Assembly: GCF_048569485.1 (NCBI RefSeq)
Contig: NC_134364.1
Location: 127,876,089 to 127,940,088 of the forward strand
Length of the DNA: 64,000 bases
Direction: 5' to 3'
From: Anomaloglossus baeobatrachus
Taxonomy: Eukaryota; Chordata; Amphibia; Anura; Aromobatidae
Numbering within the stretch: the stretch's first letter is position 1; the number at the start of each line of letters is the position of its first letter. The position numbers and the translations under genes are program-made. The notes under the pieces were generated by a model that saw only the letters and a program-made list of their open reading frames with translations, had not been told where the DNA came from and did not search any database. This document shows positions 9,575-19,900 of this stretch, in pieces.

Positions 9575-11935
9575 ATGTCCTGAAGAGAAAGAAAGGCCAA
9601 GGGGAAAACTCCTGAAGAGAAAGAAAGGTCAAGGGGAAAACTCCTGAAGAGAAAGGAAGATCAGGAGGAAACTCCTGAAGAGAAAGGAAGGTCAGGAGGA
9701 AACTCCTGAAGAGAAAGGAAGGTCAGGAGGAAACTCCTGAAGAGAAAGGAAGGTCAGGGAGGAAACTCCTGAAGAGAAAGGAAGGTCAGGAGGAAACTCC
9801 TGAAGAGAAAGGACGTTCAGGAGGAAACTCCTGAAGAGAAAGGAAGGTCAGGAGGAAACTCCTGAAGAGAAAGGTAGGTCAGGGGTAAACTCCTGAAAAG
9901 AAATGAAGGTTAGGAAGAAACTCCTGAAGAGAAAGGAAGGTCAGGAGGAAACTCCTGAAGAGAAAGGAAGGTCAGGAGGAAACTCCTGAAGAGAAAGGAA
10001 GGTCAGGGGGAAACTCCTGAAGAGAAAGGAAGGTCAGGAGGAAACTCCTGAAGAGAAAGGAAGGTCAGGAGGAAACTCCTGAAGAGAAAGGAAGGTCAGG
10101 AGGAAACTCCCAAACAGAAAGGAAGGTCAGGGGGAAAACTCCCGATGAGAAAGGAAAGTCAGGGGGAAACTCCTGAAGAGAAAGGAAGGTCAGTTGGGAA
10201 ACTACTGAAGAGAAATGAAGGTCAGGGGGAAAACTCCTGAAGAGAAAGGAAGGTCAGGAGGAAACTCCTGAAGAGAAAGGAAGGTCAGGAGGAAACTCAT
10301 GAAGAGAAAGGAAGGTCAGGAGGAAACTCATGAAGAGAAAGGAAGGTCAGGATGAAACTCCTGAAGAGAAAGGAAGGTCAGGAGGAACCTCCTGAAGAGA
10401 AAGGAAGGTCAGGAGGAACCTCCTGAAGAGAAAGGAAGGTCAGGGGGAAACTCCTGAAGAGAACGTCAGGTCAGCAGGGAATACTCCCGAAGAGAAAGGA
10501 AGGTCAAGGGGAAAACTCCTGAAGAGAAAGGAAGGTCAGGGGGAAACATCTGAAGAGAAAGGAAGGTCAGTCAGGAAACTCCTGAAGAGAAAGGAAGGTC
10601 AGGAAGAAACTCCCAAACAGAAAGGAAGGTCAGGAGGAAACTCCCGATGAGAAAGGAAAGTCAGGGGGAAACTACTGAAGAGAAAGGAAGGTCAGTGAGG
10701 AAACTACTGAAGAGAAATGAAGGTCAGGGGGAAAACTCCTGAAGAGAAAGGAAGGTCAGGAGGAAACTCCTGAAGAGAAAGGAAGGTCAGGAGGAAACTC
10801 CTGAAGAGAAAGGAAGGTCAGGAGGAAACTCCTGAAGAGAAAGGAAGGTCAGGAGGAAACTCCTGAAGAGAAAGGAAGTTCAGGAGGAAACTCCTGAAGA
10901 GAAAGGAAGGTCAGGAGGAAACTCCTGAAGAGAAAGGAAGGTCAGGAGGAAACTCCTGAAGAGAAAGGAAGGTCAGGAGGAAACTCCTGAAGAGAAAGGA
11001 AGGTCAGGAGGAAACTCCTGAAGAGAAAGGAAGGTCAAGGGGGAAACTCCTGAAGAGAACGTCAGGTCAGCAGGGAAAACTCACGAAGAGAAAGGAAGGT
11101 CAAGGGGAAAACTCACGAAGAGAAAGGAAGGTCAGGGGGAAACGTCTGAAGAGAAAGGAAGGTCAGTGAGGAAACTCCTGAAGAGAAAGGAAGGTCAGGA
11201 GGAAACTCCCAAACAGAAAGGAAGGTCAGGGGGAAAACTCCCGATGAGAAAGGAAAGTCAGGGGGAAACTCCTGAAGAGAAAGGAAGGTCAGTTGGGAAA
11301 CTACTGAAGAGAAATGAAGGTCAGGGGGAAAACTCCTGAAGAGAAAGGAAGGTCAGGAGGAAACTCCTGAAGAGAAAGGAAGGTCAGGAGGAAACTCATG
11401 AAGAGAAAGGAAGGTCAGGATGAAACTCCTGAAGAGAAATGTAGGTCAGGGGGAAACTCCTGAAGAGAATAGAAGGTCAGGAGGAAACTCCTGAAGAGAA
11501 AGGAAGGTCAGGAGGAACCTCCTGAAGAGAAAGGAAGGTCAGGGGGAAACTCCTGAAGAGAACGGCAGGTCAGGAGGGAAAACTCCCGGAGAGAAAGGAA
11601 GGTCAAGGGGAAAACTCTCGAAAAGAAAGGTAGGTCAGGGGGAAACATCTGAAGAGAAAGGAAGGTCAGTGAGGAAACTCCTGAAGAGAAAGGAAGGTCA
11701 GGAAGAAACTCCCAAACAGAAAGGAAGGTCAGGAGGAAACTCCCGATGAGAAAGGAAAGTCAGGGGGAAACTACTGAAGAGAAAGGAAGGTCAGTGAGGA
11801 AACTACTGCAGAGAAATGAAGGTCAGGGGGAAAACTCCTGATGAGAAAGGAAGGTCAGGGGGAAACTCCTGAAGAGAAAGGTAGGTGAAGGGGAATACTC
11901 TCGAAAAGAAGAGTAGGTCAGGGGGAAACTGCTGA
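9575..11935. repeat. 31-bp minisatellite with 1,099-bp higher-order period
   Basis: About 75 copies of a purine-rich 31-bp unit (CTCCTGAAGAGAAAGGAAGG followed by TCAGGAGGAAA). A marker variant with CAAACAGAAAGG occurs at 10111, 10614, 11210 and 11713. The spacings of 503, 596 and 503 bp mean a block of about 1,099 bp was duplicated inside the array. The strand asymmetry is strong (nearly all A/G on plus), so triplex formation is possible. No protein is supported. Confidence 0.95.
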
Positions 11936-12395
11936 AGCCAGCCATGTGCTCCAGGAGAGACCCTGACATTGGACTTGCTCAGCTTGGTGAGTAACATGAA
12001 TTTTTATTTCTACTCTTAAAGCCTGTTATTAAGGATCCTGTATGTCTAATTTGCTATGAAAATAAGTTGTCTTGGAGCTTCTATTTTCTTAGGATTGTGT
12101 CTAATGAACTCCAAACATTTTACCTTACCTGCTATGGGGCATTTATACTCAAATTTTGGAGCCCAAACTCTCCAAGTCTTTCTCATTTTTAGAGCAGGAC
12201 TTGAATAATTTCTGCTACTAAACTCCCTGATTATACCCTTACATCAGTGTGCTAGTTTGTCTGGCTATTTTGAGGGTCACATTTCACATAATGAGTAATT
12301 AAAATTTATAATAATCAGTATATTTGAGGGGTGCTGTATCTAAAGTGTATAGTGAAGGTATTGCACACTAAAAGCATCAAGTATACACATATATA
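11936..12395. other. No recognisable feature
   Basis: AT-rich DNA between the minisatellite and a mariner. Nothing I can name. Confidence 0.35.
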
Positions 12396-13310
12396 CAAGG
12401 GGCTGCTGATAAGTCTTTGGCTTTGTGATCTGTTTTTGTTTCTATGGTAACAAAAGTTACATTACATGAAAGGATATGTGTCTAATATATGTTTTCAAAA
12501 TTTGTGTTTGTTGGTTTGTTGCTTATGGGAACAGTGTTCTACGCAGGCGGGAAAACAAATGGTGGAGTTTAATGCGATATTCACAGCAACTGAGAGCAGA
12601 GGAGGGATAAAATTCTTGTTTCTGCAAGGAAAGTCCAGAAGGATATTCATGGTGATATGTCGCAGACATTGGGGGATCAATGCCCTTCCCATTCCACAGG
12701 TAAGAGCTGGGTCGCAGTCAAAAGAGCGGAGGCACAGTGGTACTCCTCGTCCAATGAAGAGTGCAAAAGTCAGCCACTAAGGTGAAGGCGTCTGTGTTCT
12801 GGGATAAGGAGGGTGTGCTGCTAGTGGACTACCTTCAAAAGGGTTCCACCATCAATGCAAGGTATTACAGTGAACTTTTGGACCAATTGAAGGCAGCTCT
12901 GATGGCCAAAAGGTGCGTCAAGCTGTTCAAAGGAATCTTGTTCCTGCAAGACAAGGCCTCCGCTCACACTGCACAAGCGACCACGACAAAACTGGCAAGG
13001 CTGGGCTTCCAGCTGGTTAACAACCCACCTTATTCAACAGATATAGCTCCCTCCGACTATCATCTGTTTCCACACCTGAAGAAACACCTCAAGGTACCAA
13101 ATCTCACATCATTTCTGATGCCATGGCTGCTACGGATGCCTGGTTTGAGGCACAACCGAAATCCTTCTTTTTGCTAGGCTTACAGAACTTGGAATACCGA
13201 TATAAGAAGTGTGTGGTCATCAGTGGAGAGTATGTGGAAGAAATGGAAAGTTTCATCACCCTAGCTCGTTTCTTTCTGGGTAAAGCCATAGACTTATCAG
13301 CAGCCCCTTG
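12396..13310 (+). mobile_element. Mariner transposon, internally deleted
   Basis: Terminal inverted repeats of about 29 bp (CAAGGGGCTGCTGATAAGTC and its inverse) are flanked by TA at 12394-12395 and 13311-13312. At 915 bp it is shorter than a full mariner of about 1.3 kb, which fits the internal loss seen in its transposase. Confidence 0.95.
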
Positions 13311-13320
13311 TACACATACC
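12466..13320 (+). pseudogene. Mariner transposase remnant
   Basis: The N-terminal helix-turn-helix part can be read in pieces (VEFNAIF..., IKFLFLQGKS). The sequence then jumps to the catalytic half at about 12780: SVFWDKEGVLLVDYL, GSTINARYYSELLDQL, ILFLQDKASAHTAQ and NPPYSTDIAPSDYHLF. These match mariner transposases of the DD34D type. The first catalytic aspartate is kept in FWDKEG. The second is in QDKASAHTA, where the family usually has HDNAPCH-like text. APSDYHLF holds the third. The segment between the DNA-binding half and the catalytic half is deleted and several frame changes are present, so this is a dead copy. Confidence 0.88.
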
Positions 13321-13330
13321 TTATAGAGTC

Positions 13331-14187
13331 TGTGTCGCCCAGGGGTCAGGGGTACTCAGATCCGGGCCAAGGGGTCACTTCTGTAGGTATCACGGTGGCG
13401 TGACCCGGTCTGTGATCCCAGGCTCCACAACAAAAGTGGAATATGTAAAGGGAGATTGTCCGTGATGCCACCCGTGGGTTGCGGTGATGAGATGGTGGCA
13501 CCGCCGCTGCCTCTGGGGACCGTGTCCGGGACTGGTGGTGTGGGGCAGCAAGGTGGAATCCCCTCCACGGGTAGGGGAGGTGTAGTCCCGGGGCCCAATT
13601 GGGAGTTGTGGTGGTGGCAGGGATTGCAGGGATCAGCACACTTACAGTTCGGTTGTCCTGGTGCTGGATGAGGCTGCTTTCATGTGGAGGGTCAAGAATA
13701 CACAGAAGAGTCCAGTACTTAACTAGAAATTGCCGGTGTCCGTAGGCCTTTGGTACGGGGGTGTTTGGATCCCACACCCGATACAAGAAGCAGGGCCCTC
13801 TCTCTCTCCTGCACTCCAGCTATGAGTCACCTTCTCCGTTTTGGACGGAGGAAGTCCTCCCTCTGCACAAGTCCGGGGTCCCTGGCACACTACCGGCGGG
13901 CTACTACCCTGCCCCGGTCCACTACGGGTACCACTGAGCCTACTCTCCACTTCAGCTCCAAGACTCTGCCTTTTCCTTGCTCCACTTCCCCAGCAGCACA
14001 AGAGCTGCTGCCCTTGTCTGCTCTCCTCCTTCCTCTCTTCTTCCACCGACTAACTCAACTCCTCCCTCCTGCTCTTTTTGTTACACTGGGGGGAGGGGGC
14101 GGCTGCCTCACTGTACCAGTGTGGGATCAGGTGGTAGCAAGGAGGTTTAAGTCTTTCTGTGACTACCTTGCTGGCCAGGGCGTCACA
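13331..14187 (-). mobile_element. Solo LTR, Gypsy type (AGTC target duplication)
   Basis: On the minus strand the LTR begins TGTGACGCCCTGGCCAGC and ends GGGCGACACA. The direct duplication AGTC flanks it at 13327-13330 and 14188-14191. It shares blocks with the solo LTR at 36989 and with the LTR of the Gypsy element at 14922. No internal region is present, so it is a solo LTR left by LTR-LTR recombination. Confidence 0.88.
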
Positions 14188-14209
14188 AGTCCACAATGTT
14201 CAGCACTAA

Positions 14210-14780
14210 GGGCGGCATCGCACGCTATGATATATCAGGCGATATGTCGTCGGGGTCACAGAATTCGTGACGCACATCCGGCATCGTTAGAAATATTGTA
14301 GCGTGTGACAGCTACGAACGACTGTGAATGAGCAAAAATACTCACCTTATCGTTGCTCGTTGACACGTCGTTCATTTCCAAAATGTCGGTCCTCCTTCTG
14401 TGCTCCGGTTGTTCATCGTTCCTGAGGCAGCACACATCACTCCGTGTGACACCCCGGGAACGACGAACACAGCTTACCTGCGTCCCGCTGGCAATGCGGA
14501 AGGAAGGAGGTGGGCGAGATGTTACGTCCCGCTCATCTCGGCCCCTCCGCTTCTATTGGCCGGCCGCTGTGTGACGTCGCTGTGACACCGAACGTCATTC
14601 CCCCTTCAGGAAGAGATGTTCGACGCCCACAGCGAGGTCGTCCGGGAGGTAAGTGCGTGTGACAGGGGTAAATGACTTTGTGCGCCATGGCCAACTAATT
14701 GCCCTTGACGCACAAACGACGGGGGGCGGGTACGATCGCTTGTGCGATCGCACGATAGATCGTACCGTGTGAGACCGCCC
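14210..14780. mobile_element. PIF/Harbinger-type MITE, copy 2 (inverted)
   Basis: The same family as 3177-3710, in opposite orientation. The ends are GGGCGGCATCGCACGC and the inverse GTGTGAGACCGCCC, with TAA on both sides (14207-14209, 14781-14783). The internal CCTCCGCTTCTATTGGCC block is the reverse complement of the core in copy 1. Confidence 0.88.
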
Positions 14781-14921
14781 TAAGGCTTGTCTGCTGTCCT
14801 CTTCTGGATCTAAATTGGTAAAAACTGTGTAACTGTATCAGGAGGGGCCACCACAAAGACCCCGAGGAATCAGGGTCAACGTGTTCTTAAAAAATGTGTG
14901 CTATATCCCAAAGTATGTATG

Positions 14922-16098
14922 TGTGGCGCCCTGGACAAGCCAGGGGCCACAGAGAACAACACCAACACACCCCACACTCCCGGTCAGGCACACCGAAGTC
15001 AGACACAAACCCTTGTTGCCTTCCTCCAGGGGCTGATGTCCACACCAGGGGGGTGGGCCAGGCGGTTGGCCCCGCCCACTGAGGAGTTCACAGTCCTGGA
15101 GGCGGAAAAAGCAGACAGTTCAGTTTGAGAGTGGAAAGTGGTAGAGGAGCAGACTGAAGTTGGTCCGGGTGTGTGGCCCAGACGGATCAGCAAAGTTGGC
15201 AGACGGTGGTGACCGTCTGCAGGAGTGGCCTATCGGAGTCTACCGTAAGGACCGTGGACGGGCGGTGGCCCGGCGGTACCGGACCGGTACGCAAAGAGAA
15301 GTCAGCACCATCTGGCAGGGGCTTACGGACCCCGGCAAGGCTAGGAGTCGCCGTGAATTTGCCAAATCCGTCAGCGAAGGGAACCTCCTGGGTTTCCCAG
15401 CAGCCAAGTCCCGACAGAAGGCAACAGTCCAACCGTGAGAGGGAAACACAGCCACCGCCAAGGCTACCGTTCCCAGGGCCAGAGCCTGCGGGCAAAAGGG
15501 GCTCCTCCGGCCCATATCCAAGCTGGGGAGCGGGTTACCGGTGGGAACCCATTGGAACCGTTTACCGTACATAGGTGCAGGGAAAGGCAGTCACCATCAA
15601 CCTGCCGGGAGAAACACCGCAGCCATCTGTGGGACCCGTCCATCCAGCCGTCTGTTTTACCGAGAACTGTGTCCTCATCATTGGCTGAGTGAGTACCACC
15701 ATGCCGTGCGGCACAGCGCTGCCCCCGCGACCCTGCACCTCACCAGGCCCCGTAACCCACCTGCCATCCATCCCTACCCCATCACCGAGCCCCGGGACAA
15801 CCAACCCCCTACCCACGGAGGGGAGAACTAACAACAAAGCTGCTCCCTGTCACCGCTCCCGGGATCCCCATCCAGAGCAGCGGTGGTGTCACCAAGATCA
15901 CCACAACCGTGGGTGGTGTCATGGACAATAACCAAATCCCCACAATCAAATCCCCCCCTTTCACTCATGGGTGAGGAGCGCCGCTCGAGTCCCCGGGATC
16001 CGGCCCACCACTCGAGCCACCACCGAGCAGCGGCAGCCGCAGCAGCAGCCGGACCCGAGCAGTGGGAGAGCGCAGCGTCCCCTCCTCCGCCCGCGACA
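14922..16098 (+). mobile_element. 5' LTR of the Gypsy fossil
   Basis: It opens TGTGGCGCCCTGGACAAG and closes CGCCCGCGACA immediately before the primer-binding-like site. The word order (CCCCGGGACAACC, CTACCCACGGAGGGG, AGCAGCGGTGGTGTCACC) is that of the neighbouring solo LTRs. It is about 1,177 bp long. The exact right edge is inferred by analogy with the element at 49627. Confidence 0.7.
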
Positions 16099-18244
16099 AC
16101 TTGGCGTCACGAACAGGATCCTACCGTTCTACCATCTGGTGGAAGTGCGCCTTGTGTGACCGCCGGAGGTGTCCGGCCGAAAAATTTGTGAAGCCGCCAT
16201 CTTAGGCGCGAAGAATTCCCGCTCGAGCGTCTCCTCGAGTAGTGGAGGCGCGAAGGCCAAAATCCCGCCCCTGTATAGGAGGAGCCGGAAAGAGACTAAA
16301 GGGGACGGAAACAAGATGTCTGCGCCCAACGAAGCCGCTGGAAGAGCGGCCGACGCAGCCGCGGGGGCACCTGTAGATGGGAATGGGCCTGCCCAGGTCC
16401 CGGCCGCGCTGGCGGGGGGCGCCGTGGCCCCAGCTCTCGCTCAGGTGATGCCGTTCTCTTTGCCCTATGTGCCCGGAGCTGCCTGGCTACCGCAGTACGA
16501 TAAAAAACCTGATGCCTTGCAGGTTTTCCGAAAAAAACTTAAGTCCGCTACGAGAACTGTACCCTCTGACTGATAAGCAACGTGCAGCGCTAGTGCTGGG
16601 GCAGCTAACCGGCGTGGCTGAGCAAGAGGCGGAGACCTGGGCCGAGGGCGACCGGTCCTATGTAGCCACCATATTTGAAAAGCTGCAGACTGCATTTGAG
16701 ACCCGTACCGAGGCCGAGTTGCGGATGCAGTTCTATCAATGCCGGCAACGGCCCGCAGATAGCATTCGGGACTATGCCCTGCGCCTGCAAACCGCACTCC
16801 GCACACTGAAGCGGGTGGACACCATCAACAGTGTGGACAGTAACAAAATGTTAAGCGAGCAGTTTGTGCAGGGGATGAGGTTCTCAGAGGACCGCAAACA
16901 GCTTCGGCTGTGGGCCCTAGAACACCCTGATGTGGACTTTGCCGTATTAAAGGAACGGGCCTTCAAAGCTCTGCAACCCCCCGCATTTGAAGCTCCCGAG
17001 CCAGCCCCGTGGCCGGTCGAGACTGCTCCCGTCGTGGTGGCCCCTACCCCATCAGCACCTCCAGTAACTGCAGCTCCAAGCGGAGCGATGGAAGAGCTCG
17101 CTGCTCAAGTTCGCCGCATGGATGGGGACCTCGCTAAGATCCTTGCCGCACTCCAGCCTCAGACCAGATCCCAAGCCCTGGTGAAGATGCAGCTCGCCAA
17201 CAGCCCTGAGGACGTCCCCTGTATGCAGCGGAGAAGGGCCAATGACTCACGGAACGAACCCCCAATCTGTTACAGGTGCAGCAAACCCGGCCACTATTCC
17301 CGACGGTGTCCGTTAAACAAGCAACCCCTGGGGCCACGGGCCAATCCTCAGGAGTAGAACCCCATGGCCCCCCAGACTGGCGGGACCGGTACATCGGGGC
17401 CCGGCCCATCATTCTCGTGGCTGTGGACGGCATACCGGTGATGGCTCTCCTGGACACTGGATCACAGGTAACCACCATACCATACACACTATATCAACGG
17501 TATTGGGGAAAAGACGAGCTGGCTCCCCCAGATGCTAGTATAACACTGATTGCTGCTGATGGACTCCCATTGACCCAAGTGGGATACAAACAAGTGGCCA
17601 TGACTGTGGGGCGAGCTGAACTGCAACACCAGGGTATGATTGTGATAATGAATGAACCCAGTGATCATAACCCGAAGGTAGTGCTAGGGACCAACGTGAT
17701 GGAGCACTGTATGAGTGACGTGCTGACCCTACTGTAGCAGCTGGCTGCCACAGCGGCAGGGAGCCGACAGAGAGCTGTGCAGCGTGAGATCCGAGCCTTG
17801 ATGTACCACCAACATGTGAACTCGACAGGAGGAGAGATTGGTGGGGTGAGAGTGATGGATGTTGCCCCTTTTATTGTGCCTCCCAGGAGCGAGATGATGA
17901 TTTGGTGTAGGGCAGCGGTAGGGCCCCAGGGGCGTGACTACCCCGCCATGATAGAGCCCATGCCCTCTGAACACTGGCCCACAGTAATGGCCGCCCGAGG
18001 GGTGGTAGATGTAAAGAAGGGGAGAGTGCCCGTGAGGGTGCTGAACTGCGGGGAGGAAGAAGTCAGGCTTCCCCGATACGCTACCCTTGCGAAGTTGTTC
18101 ACCTTGGATCCCCACACCATGCACGAGGCCATTCCCCCAACCTCACCACCTACTGCCAGCACTCACCCATCCCAAGGGGAGTTAGACGAGTGGTGTCGAC
18201 AACTACACGTAGGCACTGACGATACCCCTACACATCACAAAGAA

Positions 18245-19900
18245 AAAAACCCAGGAGAAAAATTGTAGGAAAAATACCCTGACTATAAATAAATAAATTG
18301 CAAGTGCTTAATAACAGGGTACTTAGTATATACATTTTTGCAAAAAGGTAAGAAGCTGTCTCACCTCGTCACGGTGTACCCATCTGAGACAGTCCCTAAC
18401 CTACTAAAGTTAAAAACATATTCTGTACCTGACTTGTGTCATGTCCAAACTTCAATATGAATGGTAAAGTGGTCAGCTGGGTCCCAGATTAAATACACAG
18501 CAAAAAGTGAGAAGCAGGTAATTGTTCAGCTTCAGTATCAGGAGGGCTGCACCCCCAACTTGCATCAAAGCAAGATAACAGACAAAAAACACAAAAAAAC
18601 TGAGCTGTAACAAATGTTCAATAAACATGCAACATTACAAGCATGTGAATTGCAGCCTCAAGACTAGAAAAAAACCCAGGAGAAAAATTGTAGGAAAAAT
18701 ACCCTGACTATAAATAAATAAATTGCAAGTGCTTAATAACAGGGTACTTAGTATATACATTTTTGCAAAAAGGTAAGAAGCTGTCTCACCTCGTCACGGT
18801 GTACCCATCTGAGACAGTCCCTAACCTACTAAAGTTAAAAACATATTCTGTACCTGACTTGTGTCATGTCCAAACTTCAATATGAATGGTAAAGTGGTCA
18901 GCTGGGTCCCAGATTAAATACACAGCAAAAAGTGAGAAGCAGGTAATTGTTCAGCTTCAGTATCAGGAGGGCTGCACCCCCAACTTGCATCAAAGCAAGA
19001 TAACAGACAAAAAACACAAAAAAACTGAGCTGTAACAAATGTTCAATAAACATGCAACATTACAAGCATGTGAATTGCAGCCTCAAGACTAGAAAAAAAC
19101 CCAGGAGAAAAATTGTAGGAAAAATACCCTGACTATAAATAAATAAATTGCAAGTGCTTAATAACAGGGTACTTAGTATATACATTTTTGCAAAAAGGTA
19201 AGAAGCTGTCTCACCTCGTCACGGTGTACCCATCTGAGACAGTCCCTAACCTACTAAAGTTAAAAACATATTCTGTACCTGACTTGTGTCATGTCCAAAC
19301 TTCAATATGAATGGTAAAGTGGTCAGCTGGGTCCCAGATTAAATACACAGCAAAAAGTGAGAAGCAGGTAATTGTTCAGCTTCAGTATCAGGAGGGCTGC
19401 ACCCCCAACTTGCATCAAAGCAAGATAACAGACAAAAAACACAAAAAAACTGAGCTGTAACAAATGTTCAATAAACATGCAACATTACAAGCATGTGAAT
19501 TGCAGCCTCAAGACTAGAAAAAAACCCAGGAGAAAAATTGTAGGAAAAATACCCTGACTATAAATAAATAAATTGCAAGTGCTTAATAACAGGGTACTTA
19601 GTATATACATTTTTGCAAAAAGGTAAGAAGCTGTCTCACCTCGTCACGGTGTACCCATCTGAGACAGTCCCTAACCTACTAAAGTTAAAAACATATTCTG
19701 TACCTGACTTGTGTCATGTCCAAACTTCAATATGAATGGTAAAGTGGTCAGCTGGGTCCCAGATTAAATACACAGCAAAAAGTGAGAAGCAGGTAATTGT
19801 TCAGCTTCAGTATCAGGAGGGCTGCACCCCCAACTTGCATCAAAGCAAGATAACAGACAAAAAACACAAAAAAACTGAGCTGTAACAAATGTTCAATAAA
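18245..19900 (+). repeat. 425-bp unit tandem array, forward arm
   Basis: 3.9 head-to-tail copies of a 425-bp unit. The CCCAGGAGAAAAATTG word starts at 18250, 18675, 19100 and 19525, exactly 425 bp apart. The copies are essentially identical. The unit is AT-rich and has no credible coding frame. The arm starts directly after the direct duplication ACATCACAAAGAA (18232-18244) in the Gypsy fossil and stops at AATGTTCAATAAA, where the orientation flips. Confidence 0.95.
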
